From: Lentinus brumalis
Taxonomy: Eukaryota; Basidiomycota; Agaricomycetes; Polyporales; Polyporaceae
DNA: 64,000 bases
Assembly (NCBI GenBank): GCA_001792895.1
Contig: MARA01000012.1
Coordinates: 310,001-374,000 of the forward strand
Direction of reading: 5' to 3'
The notes below the pieces were generated by a model, which saw nothing but the letters and a program-made list of their open reading frames with translations, was not told the DNA's origin and made no database searches. The position numbers and the translations under genes are program-made. Below are positions 20,523 through 33,993 of the stretch, in pieces. Every line of letters begins with the position of its first letter. The stretch's first letter is position 1.

Positions 20523-21148
20523 AGTGGTAGCAAAGCAAAAAGTCCTCACGTTGTCGAGGGCCGAGGAATGGTCGCGATGGCCTCCGTAGCACAACGGGGC
20601 TTTAAGTATACTTACTGGTCTCATAGGCCATCTGACAGCGTCTGATACATTGCGTCTTCGGGGATAGAAGAGGGAGTGACTGAACTCCGCAAGTATCCAG
20701 CCAATCGTACAGTGGTGGTCGGGCCGCCCGTTCAATATCCCACCATGACGGAGGCCCTAGCGACGAACATAGTGTCAGCATGCAGTTCGCGCCATGAGTG
20801 TTGCACAGGCGATAGAAGTAGAAGACGAGCGGATAAGGTTGGCCTCGCGAAGACCGTAAGTCACTTCTTGACTTGTCATCAGCGCTACCGGGCAGATAGA
20901 ACACCTCAAACGACGGCCGCCATCGCGAACTGTTTGGGTCACTAACCGGTATTACTGACCAAGCGGAGGAGATCGCAACCGCCGAATGCCATAGGACAGT
21001 TGCCGGACGATCGAACCCGTCAACAGGCTTCGGGAGCAAACAATGAACGTTTGTGATTGCACACGCTCGCAAATCATCTATAGTGCAAGGCGGGAGCAGC
21101 AAGTCGGGTACTGCGACGAACATAGATGTAGAACTGTACCTTCACTAC
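20523..21148. other. intergenic, no supported gene
   Basis: This is the 5' flank of the DUF6533 gene and 3' flank of the tryptophanyl-tRNA synthetase gene, both on the minus strand. The long minus-strand frame at 20602-21123 has no domain or consistent composition and is left out. Confidence 0.5.
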
Positions 21149-22599
<1,451 letters not shown>

Positions 22600-22710
22600 G
22601 GGCGTCGGCGACAAGGACGTCGTGCGGACGTTCTTGTACCGCAACCACCATCATCGTCGTAGTCGTCTTCGGGCTCTCAGCTTTCGTCCTTGGCTCTCTG
22701 GTCCTTGTAT
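22600..22710. promoter_or_regulatory. bidirectional promoter between MSW1 and NAA35
   Basis: Only 111 bp separates the two start codons, which point away from each other, so both 5' UTRs and both promoters must share or overlap this space. I see no TATA box. If NAA35 starts at the next ATG (22747) the spacer is 147 bp. Confidence 0.6.
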
Positions 22711-25465
22711 ATGGCCTTCACTGCGAGCTATGATGACTGGTTCGACATGCCCGGAGGAGACAACTTCGCGGATGTGACGGACTTATTCGTGGCCGGTGGC
22801 GAAGGTGCGTCCGTCGCGCTAGGTCGCGCTGCGCAAGAAATGGCTGAGTATATCGCACAGACATGGAGCCCGAAGAGGTCCTCCTGATGGATGGGTTCAC
22901 GCTCATGGACGCGATGAGTGCCTTCGAGGTAAGATAACGAGCCACTATTCGAGGATCCTGGACCAATATTTCCGACTGCTGCACAAAGATTGGTGAGCCG
23001 CGCCTGGACAGCGGGATGATCCTCGAGGAGCAAAGACGACCACCATTCGATCCGCTTGCTCCATTGCTGCCGGAGGAGCTCTGCTGGATCCTGGACCGGA
23101 GCTTCACGTGCGAGGTGAATAGCCCCGTACTGCTGTACCGTACCCGTTTTATGTACATTTCATTCTTTCAGATGGAATGGCATGCCGGGAAGACGCTCTC
23201 GCAGAGCGTATTCACCATCCTCTTTGTGCATCACATGCCGGACATCAACCCCGAGTACCTCGCCCCGAAGAGGACGACGATTCAGAACGTCCAAGGTGGC
23301 TGATCACTGTCGTGTTGCGGGCCGGGATGCTAGGCCTGCTCAAATGCTGCGACTTTGCTTGGAGAGAGCTGTCGAAGAACCGGGTGCACGACGTCAGTGA
23401 GATCGCAAGGCAAATGCTCGCAGTTTGCGTCCTGACGACTAGCTCCTAGGTAGAAGACTGGCAAGGCGAGAAATGCGACGTCTCCCTGCTAGAGGGCATC
23501 AACTCGGACATGATTGTGCGCATGCTGGACACGGCCTGCGACTGGTTACGACAATCCGACCTGTCTGCAGCTCACGTTGAGGCCATCTGCGACAGGCTGC
23601 TCTTGCGCAAGGTGAGGCTCGCACAGAATCGTGGCGTCTGGTCTAGGCTGACCGCAATTCATCCAGACGCTCCTCCAGCTATACAAGCTGGACCTGCACA
23701 AGGACACGGCTGAGCTTTGGTACAACGTAGCTGTCGTTCGCGGGCTCTTGCACCGCGTAAGAACATCCCACCAGGATTCCCTACCTCCCGACTCTCCTGC
23801 CCCGCTCGCAATGGACCCGTACATCGCGCGCCGCCTACCGAACTTCATGCCGATACGAGTGACTGAGCTTCCGCCTTTCGAGGCGACTTGCAACGCGCTC
23901 GACACTTACCTGGGACACTGGGGCGAAATTGGCCACCTCGTGACTGCACCGTCCATACTCAAGTGGGAGGTGAGTCTTCTTCTCCGTTCGTAGGAGCATG
24001 GGTTTACCTCGTTCAGACGGCAGGTTCACTGCAGTTCGCTCTGCATCGGAAGCCTGCTGCTGCCTTCCACCGCTCACTTGTGCAGGTATGGATTTTCCTG
24101 TCAAGTCGGAGCGCCGTTGACCGACGATGTCTAGACTCTCTTCTACGACAGAGACATGGTTCTCGGCGCGTATTGGCCGGGATGGCTCATAGAACGCTTC
24201 TTCTACGAGTCCATCGGCCTGCCGTATACCGCAATCGTGGACGCCTTCGACCGGAGCGCTCCTCCCCTGCAGAAGGCGACGATGCGCGACCTGATAGAAC
24301 GGCGGATCACAAAGGTATGTGCTACAAGGATGTTCTGGGCTGTACTTCGCTAATTTGGAGTGTACAGCTCATTGTCCCGCACGTCCGCTCAAGTTGGTAC
24401 AACCCCCCACGGCGGCGACGACATCTAATGAAGGAAGTTCTACAGTGGCACATGCTGTTCGATATGATGCAGCAAGACGTGGCGCAGTACGAGCCCCCAG
24501 TATGCTTCCATGTTACGTGTGGCTGATAGAACCGATGCTCATCAAAGTTCGCATGTCAGGATCCACCTACGGCAGCCATATTGAATGCGGTAGCGCGGAC
24601 GGCACAGCTGTGGCGACTCGCGGCAAGTAGGGAAGTGATACTCTCTGGATTTCAGCAAGAGCTGTATGCACCCGATGAGAAGCCGATTGCCTATTGGTAT
24701 CTGGCCCGCGTTTTGGAGGTTCATCTGTGTTGTATCGATGACCTCTTGCCAGTAGTACCCCGAGGTACATATGCGAACCTCCCTTTACGCGACATGTCTG
24801 ACCGGTCAACAGACACCGCGGCCTTCCATGAGCTCGACTTCCAGAAGGTCCACTTAACTGCCCTGCAATTGATTTGCACAGCACTTGTTTCGGTATGCCA
24901 GGTCCTTGTGATCGTCTGGCGACGTCGAACTAAACTCAGATCACATAGTTGACGGCAAGAAGTATCACGTCGTCCTGGCGAAGGATCTCGCTCAATTTCC
25001 TGCGGCGGTACAAGTGGGTGTTCGATCCTGAATTCGACAAGCTCGCTCCCGCGGAGCCGATCCCGGACCTCTTCGCGTTTCCACCTGTATTGGAGGAGCT
25101 TCTGCAGGTACGCGACACCATAATTTACATAGGCTCATACTGAATGGTATTGCGCCGCTTCACGTAGGATCGGTTCTACTCGCCCGCCGCGTCATTCGAG
25201 CTCGCGCGAGGCATACTGCTGAGCTTGAGGGGCTCGCAGGAATGGGTCGGCCATTGGGCGAACGATCGTGTACAGGTAAGTTGTTGCGTCCATGGCAACC
25301 TTCGCCTCCTCATTGCGTCCACAGTACTTGGACAATCTCGCGGAGATCTGCAATCGACTCCGGGAGTCTACTCCATCGAGCATGGTTGAGCTGCCGAACT
25401 TCAACCTGGCGACGTTGCAGTGGATTCCTGACGTGCACCCATGGTTTCCTACTGTAAAAATATAG
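22711..25465 (+). CDS. MAK10: NatC N-alpha-acetyltransferase auxiliary subunit NAA35/MAK10, one apparent frameshift
   Basis: Ribosome-anchoring subunit of NatC, which acetylates N-termini such as Met-Leu/Met-Ile. Fourteen exons: 22711-22804, 22861-22928, 22989-23114, 23172-23392, 23450-23611, 23667-23969, 24035-24085, 24135-24314, 24368-24499, 24560-24764, 24813-24892, 24949-25107, 25168-25275 and 25325-25465. The N-terminal Mak10 region is clear: VLLMDGFTLMDAMSAFEIGE then PRLDSGM, FDPLAPLLPEELCWILDRSF, EWHAGKTLSQSVFTILFVHH, and RPRWLITVVLRAGMLGLLKC. Later come DPYIARRLPNFMPIRVTELP and the C-terminal FALHRKPAAAFHRSLVQ. Exon 4 breaks frame after NPEYLAP; one extra C in the run 23263-23266 gives EEDDDSERPRW and a protein of 676 aa. 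All other junctions close. ATG 22747 is an alternative start. Confidence 0.92.
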
Positions 25466-25774
25466 ATCTGTACATTTAGAAAGTGAGCCCGATGATAGGG
25501 CGCGCGTGCCCACTAGCTTGTTTGTAGCAAACTAGATGTGTATGTTCAAGTACTAGTCACCATAGCCCAATCCGGAGGCGTAGAGATACATTGCTTCAAC
25601 TGTAAGGTCTGCAAGTGCAGCTTACAACATACAACCATGCTGATCGGAACGTCGACTAGGCGCTCGCCGAGGGCTAGGTTCACCATCAACGTTCAAGCCA
25701 CCAACTCAGCGTCATAACGTCAACTCTTCCCTCGACCACCACCAGCAGCTGTCAAGAATAACTCGCAGACATTC
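25466..25774 (+). promoter_or_regulatory. 5' flank of the THI20-type gene
   Basis: This 309-bp spacer between NAA35 and the thiamine gene must hold the NAA35 terminator and the THI20 promoter. It is CA-rich just before the ATG. I looked for the CTGAGA and related conserved blocks of a thiamine-pyrophosphate riboswitch and did not find them. Confidence 0.4.
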
Positions 25775-27909
25775 ATGGATAGTAAACCACCTCCAGCGGT
25801 ACTCACTATCGCAGGCTCTGATTGCGGTGGAGGAGCGGGAATCCAGGTCACTATTTTCCGCGTCATTTTAGCACAAGCCCGAGCTTATCTAGCTTCTGCT
25901 TCATACGTATACCAGGCAGATTTGAAAGCGTTCACTGCTTTCGGATGCTATGGGACGTCTGTCATTACGGCTCTGACGGCACAGAACACCCAGGGCGTGC
26001 AGGGTGTACATCCCACTCCACCCGAATTTCTGGAACAGCAGGTCAGTGTCTGACTTCGTAGGCGGGAAAAGAAGGAAACCACTGAAGATTCCGTTCGACA
26101 GTTGACTTCTGTCCTCGTTGACATCGAGATCCGAGGAATGAAGACGGGGATGCTTTACGATGCCGAGCATACCCGCCGAATCGCGCGGACTCTCAGAGCG
26201 CACTACGGCGACGTGTCGAAAGTCCCGCCCCTGGTCGTGGATCCCGTCGCTGTCTCGACCTCGGGGCATGTCTTGCTTCACGAGGACGCAGTGTCGGTCA
26301 TGATTGAAGAGCTCTTCCCGCTGGCGACGCTGATCACCCCAAACAAACCCGAGGCGGAGCTGCTCTTGTCACGAAAGGGTGCCTCCGTCAAGATCGAGAC
26401 ACTCGAGGACATGATCGCTGCATCGGAGAAGCTCCTCGCGTTCGGCTCGAAGGCAGTCCTCGTCAAGGGCGGGCACGTCAGCTTGACTATGGCCGACGTC
26501 CACCGCATCTCGGCTGCTCATCCGGAGGTGACGATAGTGCCGGAGAGCTTCCTTGACGAGAACATGGAGATTCTGCAGGTGAAGCAGGAGGATCTCGCTT
26601 CCCGCCAGCTTGTGGTGGACGTATTGCGAGAGGGAGAGAAGGTTACTCTGTTTGTCAGTCCTCGGATAGAGTCGAGTAGCACTCACGGGACGGGCTGCAC
26701 GCTTTCGGCTGTGATCGCGTCCGCGCTCGCAAAGGGAGAATCTGGTTCGTCCTCCCGAATTGTGTAAAGACGTACGCTGATGTCGTCTGGTAGTTGTCGA
26801 GGCGACGCGCCAGGCTACCATCTATACCCACGTCGGGATCGAGACGGCCTTCCCGGTCGGACGGGGGCATGGCCCACTCAACCACATGCACAACCTACTC
26901 CCGAGGCTCGTTCCTCCGTGCGTATCCCTCCGCCTGGACAACGTAACGCCGAACTCATACCGCAGTACAGACCAACGGCCAGCAATCCGCACCCTTTGAC
27001 ACGCATCCTCATCCAGTCATCACGAGAGACGTGGAAAGAGTACGTCGAGCACGACTTCGTGAAGCAGTTGGCACGAGGTACGCTCCCGAGGGAGTGTTTC
27101 CTGCATTTCGTCAAGTACGTGTGTCTCATGCCATCACTTGTGCCATATTGCTTATTCATTGGCGTGGACAGGCAAGACTACCTGTACCTCAAGTACTACG
27201 CGCGAGCATACGGGTAATCGCGACAGGCTTCCGGGGCGTGGCATGTGCTCACCTTCTCCCGACAGCCTCCTTGTGGCGAAATCGTCGACCTACAGTTCGA
27301 TCCAGACCGCCACACAGACGATCGTCAACGTCATCAACGAAGTCGCGACTCACAAGACATTCTGCGCGCAATGGGGGATCAGCGAGGAGGAGCTGACAGC
27401 CACTCCAGAGTCTCCGTCCACAACGGCGTACGGCGCGTACCTGCTGGACATCGGACTGCAAGGTGAGGCACCTAGGATGAGTGCAGCGCGGAGGCTGACC
27501 GACGCGCATCCTCAGGTGACAGCGCAAAGCTCATCATGGCCCTCGCGGCATGTCTGCTTGGCTACGGCGAGGTCGGACTGTGGCTGAAGAAGGAGGCGTC
27601 GAAGCCCGACAGCTGGGTCAAGCTGGACGGCAACGTCTATCTCAGGTGGATAGAGGACTACTCCGGGGAGCACTACCAGAGTGCGGTGAAGCTCGGCATC
27701 GGTGAGTGATCTCTGGGTATCCACAAACCCCTGCACGCGGTACTGACGTGGGGAAATGTGACGGTCATCATGGAATGGCAGAGACGATCGAGACACTGGC
27801 AGCTGCAGACCCGCCGAACGCGCTCCGCTTCCAGGAGTGGTGTGCCATATGGGAGAAGTGCACTAGGTTGGAAAAGGGCTTCTGGGACATGGCCCTGAAC
27901 CTGCTATGA
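25775..27909 (+). CDS. THI20: THI20-type bifunctional protein: HMP/HMP-P kinase plus TenA-like thiaminase II domain
   Basis: Nine exons (25775-25846, 25916-26041, 26102-26744, 26794-26917, 26971-27114, 27172-27213, 27266-27462, 27516-27701, 27782-27909) join to 554 codons, the usual length of fungal THI20. The N-terminal ThiD half phosphorylates hydroxymethylpyrimidine (phosphate) for thiamine synthesis: [20 protein letters not shown] (about residues 10-29), [35 protein letters not shown] and the anion-hole [20 protein letters not shown]. After a short linker the TenA half has [39 protein letters not shown] and [16 protein letters not shown], with [19 protein letters not shown] at the end; TenA domains hydrolyse pyrimidine-salvage substrates. 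It is cytosolic by the absence of any targeting signal. It converges on NTG1 with 174 bp between stops. Confidence 0.95.
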
Positions 27910-28083
27910 TTTAACATCCGACAAGAAGGAAACCCGATATGATACATGTCAAGACCACTGCTGGGAACATTAGACGACGGTAACTGTAGAGCAAGACGAT
28001 AGGGCCCGGGCGAGAAGCAACGAAAGCAATGTATCGGTAGCCACAATTCTGCGCGATAACATGAGAACCGCATGTGGAACAAA

Positions 28084-29603
28084 CTATGGAGAGGTGTCTT
28101 CCATCTTGACAAGTTCAACCTGCTCGGGCGGAGTGCGGCGCGTAGCCGACGTGGTCTTCACCGCGACCTTGTGTTCCTCTTCTTCGAGCTCGACTTCTAT
28201 CTTCGGCCCGGCGCCCGTATCTGGGTCAGATGCCGGCATGGTGACCTTCTTGCTCCTGCTCCTGCTGCTCGAGGCCTTGGTCACCGTGCGTGCGCTGGGG
28301 CACAGGCCGTCGCTGAGTTCGCACTGGTCGCACTTCGGCCCCACGGGCGCACATATGGTCTAGTATGGCGGTCGGGCCGATCAGTACGTCCGTTGCACTG
28401 GCACGCCACGAAGGCGTAGTAAGGCCTCATGGCAGGCGGAACGAGACTCACTTGACCAAACCCGACGAGCAGGTGGTTGATCTCAGGATGCAGCTCGAGA
28501 GGCAGCCACGATTGTAGGTTCAGCCTGCCACGCCAGAGATCAGCGCGAGCGGTCAGACGAGACGGCACGAGTGTACGGACCGCGTCTCCTCTGGCGTTTT
28601 GGTCGGCGGCTTGTGCCAGCCGAGCCGGTTGGTGATCCTGTGGACGTGCACGTCCACACCTATCCCGGCGTTGCTGCGGCGGGATTGAGAAGCCATGGCT
28701 ACGAGACGATCAGGGCGCGCTTACAGCTTCCATGCGACTTGAAGTGCTAAGAAGGCCATCTTCGGACCCACACCGGGAAGGGAACAGAGCTCGTCGACGG
28801 TCTTCGGGACGTCGCTCCCAAACTCGTCGTAAAGCTTCTGCGCCGCTTGCTTGATGTACCTGACAGCCTGGTGAGCGCTCTCAATTTAGTACGGCATGAG
28901 AGTTCCTCGACTCACTGCGTCTTGCGCCGCCAGAATCCAACCTTGCATATGGCTTCGGAGATGACGCTCTCGTCAGCCTGCAGGATAGCGTCTACGGACA
29001 AGGTTCCGCCGACAGCCTCGCGCAGCTTGGCCACGGCAGCGTCTGTGACCTCGTCCTTGGTCTGTGATGACAGCATAAGCGAAATGAGCGTCGAAAAACG
29101 CTGGTTCTGCCATGAGGTAGAAGCGTCAGATGATAGTCTACACTCTAGCACGAGCAGCGTACCCGCGGATCTGCCTCCTTCAGCTGCGCCCGGTCGCACC
29201 CCATGGTGTCGACCGGCGCAACGATGCGTGAGCGCATTCGCTTGATCGTGTCATATGTTTCTTGCCAGCGTGGAGGCGCAGGGTGTGGTGTTTTCAGTGC
29301 GGTCGGGATAGATTTCGGTTTGCGGGGAGAAGTGACTCGTTTCGGCTTGAACTTTTCCGCGAGAGCGTCCACGGAAGTGGTTGAGACATCTTCTGTCTTT
29401 ACGAGCGTTGCGGCTGAGCTGACCCTCTTCGTCTCCTTGCGAGGAGGTCCTGACACTTCCGGTTGTGCACGATCAGGTATGTCCGTGGAGACTTTGAGCC
29501 GCTTCGAACGTCGGACGTACTCAGCGGCGTCAGCTGGCTCATACAGAGTGACTTTGGCGGAGTACGGGCTCTGAGTAGCGCGTAAACTTAAGGTCCTCTT
29601 CAT
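28084..29603 (-). CDS. NTG1: endonuclease III-type DNA glycosylase/AP lyase
   Basis: Base-excision repair enzyme for oxidised pyrimidines. Six minus-strand exons (29603-29163, 29106-28916, 28859-28725, 28673-28581, 28524-28452, 28359-28084) join to 403 codons. The first 110 residues are basic and low-complexity (nuclear or mitochondrial targeting; SKRLKV). The HhH-GPD core follows: [20 protein letters not shown], the helix-hairpin-helix [20 protein letters not shown] with the catalytic Lys, and [15 protein letters not shown] with the catalytic Asp. The iron-sulfur loop is [20 protein letters not shown]: spacing C-x6-C-x2-C-x6-C, one residue longer in the last gap than the classic x5. A 60-residue charged tail ends MEDTSP. 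ATG 29603 is chosen because the further upstream in-frame codon is TTG. Confidence 0.95.
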
Positions 29604-29749
29604 AGTTTGAACCTTGCAGGAGCCTGTTCGAACGCTTCGCTCGGGCTTGGCCAACAGGAAGTATACTAGGTCATGATGATATCCATAAGTATGACAACGC
29701 TATTGGCTCATCTGACTTACTTGAAGTTGTACTGCTGATAGTGGACACG

Positions 29750-29938
29750 CTAGTGCTTGTTGGCCGTCGAAGGTACTTCAGCGAGAGATAGTCTTCCCTG
29801 AATATTTGGACTTGCGATTGGGCTTGTTTGAAAGGTTGTTCCCTGGGACTGCTGTAAGTCGGTGGCTTGTTGGTGGCTAACGAAGCTGTTGCCAGGTGTT
29901 GTGAGGTTGGGTGGCTTCCTCCGATGGTTTGAGCTCAT
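29750..29938 (-). CDS. possible small Ser/Gln/Pro-rich ORF, 62 aa
   Basis: ATG at 29938 opens a 62-codon frame, MSSNHRRKPPNLTTPGNSFV and on, rich in Ser, Gln, Thr and Pro, between NTG1 and the tRNA-Gly gene. It has no recognisable family. It could be a short gene, a 5' exon of NTG1, or chance. Confidence 0.22.
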   Translation of the reverse strand: MSSNHRRKPPNLTTPGNSFVSHQQATDLQQSQGTTFQTSPIASPNIQGRLSLAEVPSTANKH

Positions 29939-29968
29939 CTAACATGATATAGACAGCACGATTTTAAA

Positions 29969-30039
29969 GCATTCGTGGTGTAGCGGTAACATTGGGTCTT
30001 CCCATGGCCTAGCTCCGGGTTCGACTCCCGGCGGATGCA
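29969..30039 (+). tRNA. tRNA-Gly(CCC)
   Basis: A full cloverleaf of 71 nt including the discriminator A. The acceptor GCATTCG pairs with CGGATGC. The D stem GTGT/ACAT encloses AGCGGTA. The anticodon stem GGGTC/GGCCT encloses TTCCCAT, so the anticodon is CCC. The T arm is CCGGG-TTCGACT-CCCGG. There is no intron. An identical copy lies inverted at 63217-63287. Confidence 0.93.
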
Positions 30040-30049
30040 CTCGGTGACG

Positions 30050-30058
30050 TTTTTTTTT
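30050..30058 (+). terminator. RNA polymerase III terminator of tRNA-Gly
   Basis: A run of nine T starts 11 nt after the tRNA 3' end, the standard Pol III stop. Confidence 0.8.
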
Positions 30059-31182
30059 GCTAACATGATCACACGCCTGATCATGGAGCGCTCACACTTG
30101 AGCTCGACTGTAGACTTGGACCACCACCACCGAACTCCATCGAACCGTTCGTCAATACCCGCAAAACCAGTTCAGTAGGTGCCTTCTATACACGACTGGG
30201 TCTCATGCAAACGCATTGCCCGGGGTACACCCAAGAAGTAACGTACTTGATCTGCGCCGCCCATCCGCATGACATCCGGCCTTCCTCATGAGGGCGTGTC
30301 CTTTCTCCGAGCTCTGTATATACCGAGCAGAAGTGCCCCGATACCTTATCTCGGAGTCCGGGAAGGTCAGGAATGGGAGCCTCGACTTTGGACGCCGAAA
30401 GGCCGACGTGTTCGACACTGGTGAGCACTGTACCTGTCCCTGGCATTCGCCACTGTGAATCAACGTTGACATTGAGACTTACAGGCCTTTTTGATGACAT
30501 GCATACCCAATAGTCGCAGAGTATGTATAGTCTCAGATCAAGCTACCTAGCTATCCACTCCTGGGAGACTTAGGCAGCGCACCGGCGCCCGGCGAGGACC
30601 TGGAACGCCCCCCGTGGAGCGCACCCGTGAGTGTTTTGTTAGAGTGCCTTTTCCGCACTGCTCTCAGGCTGCCCCGATATGCGAGTTGCAGCTGCATAGC
30701 AACCGTCCGCCAGGAATGTGCCACTGGGCACCTGCATCAGCATGGCATCGCCGATAACTCGTCCGCAGTAGCCAAACTTGGCACCCACCTTCAATGTGTG
30801 CCGTGCTTGCTCCTCGGATTGACATATCCCGACGGCACCGATGCACGGCAGCCAATCACAGAAGTCTTTGTCGAAAGGTGTCCGTCGGCAACAGAACACG
30901 AGAGTTTGTCCCCTCCTGGTAAGTCCATTGCACCCTCAAACTTTCTTCCTCTCGAGCGCACGCTGCGTCCACATGTGCGGACATGGCTTGCGCGCCGGAA
31001 GTCTGCTTGCTGCATGCGGTCAGCGCGGCTTCCTCAATTTCCCCGAGCGCAACTTATTCCGCTGGTCGATATGTCGAGCAGTATAAAAGGTGGCTGCTTT
31101 GACTGGACATGAGCTCAAGCGGCGGCCATTGCTCATACGACTCACCGTGTTATACCCCCGCACTATACCCTGCGCCTCCGCC
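30059..31182. other. intergenic, promoter side of the first PL14-like gene
   Basis: No gene is supported here; several short frames on both strands lack protein character. The right end contains the TATA element of the PL14-like gene that follows. Confidence 0.45.
31082..31089 (+). promoter_or_regulatory. TATA box of PL14-like gene a
   Basis: TATAAAAG lies 94 nt upstream of the ATG at 31183, a good spacing for a TATA promoter. The related gene b has TATAAA at 52315. Confidence 0.6.
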
Positions 31183-32334
31183 ATGTTGTCGACGTTCGCC
31201 GCTGCTTTCCTCGCCTTCACCGGTGCTTTCGCACTTCCCGCATGCGCCCTCACTCTCCCCGTCACCAACCTCACCGCTCGCGCCAGTGTCTCCAGCTCTC
31301 TCTTCCCGGTTAGCCCCCAGATCAGTTACTGGACCACCGACTCCGGGATCGCCAACTCAAGCCCCCTCTCCGATGCCACTTTCCGGCCCCACAATCAGAT
31401 CACCGCTCTCTCGCACGACTACGTGACCGCGCCCGATGGCAAGAAGTCCATGCAGGCGCAATACCCCGAGGGGTCGTACACGTTCAGCCACGACCCGCAG
31501 GGCGGGTTCTCATTCTACGCCCCTGGCCCGTCGTCAGTCGATCTGACCACGGCGAAGGAGGCCACATTCAGTTACGACGTCTACTTCCCGTCCGGCTTTA
31601 ATTTCGTCAAGGGAGGCAAGCTCCCAGGACTGTGTAAGTCTTTCCCACATGCACCGCTCCGCGGAGGTGCTGATGAGATTTGTTATCGCAGACGGCGGAG
31701 ACAGCGACGATGAGGCCCTGTCCTGCTCCGGTGGCAGACGCGACGACGGCTGCTTCTCGGTACGCTTCATGTGGCGCACGGCCGGGGCCGGCGAGCTCTA
31801 CACGTACCTCCCGCCCGATTACGACGAGAACCAGGCCGTCTGCGACATCCCCCCGTTCTCCACGTGTAACGATGTCTACGGCGCCTCTGTGGGCCGTGGC
31901 GTGTTCACGTTCAAGACCGGCGCACGCACGACGATCGGCCAGCGCGTCAAGCTGAACGACGTCGGCGATGCGAATGGCGAGATCGAGCTCTTCGTGGCCG
32001 GCAAGAGCATGTTCTCCGTCGGCGGGCTAGTCCTGCGCGACAGTTCCTCGGGTCGAATCCGGGGCATGCAGATGCAGACGTTCTTCGGAGGTGAGCACCT
32101 TGCCTTTGTGCGCTGCTTCGGTTCGGCTCCGCGGTCAGCTGGGGCGTGCCGTCTTTCGGTGCGCCGAGCGCCCTCCCGTTCCGCCTTCGTCCTGTCTGCT
32201 GCGGAGGTCACGACATTCCGACATGTGTGCTGACCTGCCTTCCCCTTACAGGCTCCGACTCCTCGTGGGCCTCTCCGAAAGATCAGGACGTCTACTTCTC
32301 AGATTTCTCGGTCGCTATTACGGAGAAGCTCTAG
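31183..32334 (+). CDS. PL14-like secreted polysaccharide lyase, copy a, 310 aa
   Basis: Exons 31183-31633, 31692-32090 and 32252-32334 (introns 58 and 161 nt) close in phase. A signal peptide is evident (MLSTFAAAFLAFTGAFALP). The mature domain has the family landmarks ALSHDYVTAPDG, GFSFYAPGP, KLPGLYGGDSDDEALSCSGG, GELYTYLPPDY, TIGQRVKLNDVG, GEIELFVAGKSMFSV, RIRGMQMQTFFGG and YFSDFSVAITEKL. PL14 enzymes act by beta-elimination on uronic-acid polymers such as alginate or glucuronan; the substrate of this basidiomycete branch cannot be told from sequence. The intron positions, inside LPGL|Y and after FFGG, are shared by every copy in the window. The frame is intact. Confidence 0.88.
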
Positions 32335-32601
32335 GCCGCGATGCCACAATGCCTTGATGGCAATTTTTCAGGGTCCCTGGTGCGGCTACATACTTTGAAG
32401 GTCGTTGTTATATGCCGGCCCACGAGGTCGTTCCTTCTTTTGACATGCTGCTCTAGCCTCTCGCTCTCTCACTTACTTGGGGAAGAACGCGCCGCTTCGC
32501 GCGCCCGGTCCGATTCCACTGATGACTCACGGCCGAGATTTGTCATGCTTCAGCTCGCATTCAAGTACATTAACCATGCGGACAACGTGCATTTAACATG
32601 A

Positions 32602-33776
32602 TTACAGAGTAAAGACTTCAGGGAAGGGGGGTTCCTTATACAACACGGGCGAGTTATCCGGCTTGGGCTTTTCAGCCAGCCAGTAGAGAGAGTTCAGGAT
32701 CCACGACACCGTGTTCACATTCCCTCGCTCGGCCTCGGCTCGAAGGAGCGTGCATTCAATCAATACGAGATCGCCGGAGTGTAGTTTGGCTTGCGTGATA
32801 TGATCCATCTTAGACTTCTCGCGAAACGCCTCGGTCGCGTCGTATATCTCTTCGTGACTCTGTAGTACAGTGTGAGTGCGAGTGACACCGGGCAGGATCG
32901 GTTACTCACAGGTGGCCCTTCGTTGTCACTCGCTGGTGTGAGCACGATGAAAGTCTCCATCCGCGTTGTCGGTGTCGAGGCTGCGTTGTTGTAGAGTGCT
33001 ATTGCGGCTTGACGGTCGCCCTCGCGGACAAAGTCGGCTACGACTCGGACTCGAGGTGTCGGGAAGTTACGAGTGACTACGAGAGATGCGTCTATGAGCG
33101 TCGCGAGCACCCAGATCAGTACAGGTCGATTCCTGTGCGTGGCGTGCATGTAGCGTGGGTTTTCGTCGACGACAGACCAATGGAGGGTGGAGGGTACCCG
33201 ATGGATTGGGAACCACGGTCCTTGGTCGTTGTAGTAGTTGATGAATTTGTATAGATAGCTGTAGCGTCGTATGAGCACGAGCATATTATGTGGGCGAGAG
33301 GTACATACGTGATCGTTCTTGGAGAGACCCATGGCTCGGTGACGAGGTCGTTTGATCGGGCTTCGTAGTCGTCGGTGTAGATGTGAATCACTTTAGGTCC
33401 CGTGGGGGACTGCAGCGCCACGCGAGGCCTCTGTAGAGTCCGAGGAGTTCGAGGGGTTTCGTGTGCCTTGTCTTCGAAGCTGAGCGTGCGTTTGAACGTG
33501 CTCGGCCTAAGTCAGGACAAACGTGGGACGTACCGCAGGCGTTTACGAGGAGTCTCGGGCGAGGGGGTGAGTTCGCTGGTTCCATCTGCGTAGGTTGTTG
33601 CATAGGGACGCGCTCCCTAGGGAAACGTTCAGACGGGAATGCGTCGGGAGGAGAGGAACATCGTACGCTTCCTTCGGAGCACGTGCGCTAGGGTTCGTCT
33701 GTACAGCTCTGGATACCGCGAGTGTGTTCTTAGCGTTGTTAGTTTGTGGCCGTCCGGCAGGCTCGTCGTCGGCCAT
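32602..33776 (-). CDS. cluster gene A: unassigned, GD-V module at C-terminus, 323 aa
   Basis: Five minus-strand exons (33776-33635, 33585-33534, 33479-33309, 33258-32910, 32859-32602) join to 324 codons with all phases closing. The N-terminal 90 residues are disordered and Pro/Thr-rich (SPETPRKRLR, ETPRTPRTLQRPR). A compact domain follows: KVIHIYTDDYEARSNDL, YLYKFINYYNDQGPWFPIHR, RPVLIWVLATLIDASLVVTR and ETFIVLTPASDNE. The C-terminal module is LHSGDLVLIECTLLRAEAE followed by VSWILNSLYWL. I recognise no family. The last module resembles those of cluster genes B, C and D, and its alternating beta pattern would suit an OB fold, as in RPA-type single-strand DNA-binding proteins. That is inference. 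Confidence 0.72.
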
Positions 33777-33993
33777 GGATGCGAGAGCGAGGGATAGACG
33801 TGTGATTATGAGCGTCGAAGGATGTCCTGAGGTGAAGTGTAAGGGAGGTGCAACACGTGTATTGTCTTTTTTTTACGCTAATGACAAAAGAGGTTTAGAC
33901 TCTATGAGGGCCAGCACTGTCTAGACGAAAACTTTTTAAGTCTAAGGTACGTATGGTGTGGATCGACTTCTGATCGGGTTCGGAGCTGTCTTG

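Noticed and set aside
25466..25774. Thiamine-pyrophosphate riboswitch upstream of the THI20-type gene
   Set aside because: No CTGAGA or matching downstream conserved blocks are present, and introns of the gene are too short to host the aptamer.
32335..32601. Helitron 3' end (hairpin plus CTRR) left of cluster gene A
   Set aside because: A GC-rich pairing near 32490-32510 and a CTAG near 32454 were examined, but spacing, orientation and the flanking A/T do not fit, so no terminus is claimed.
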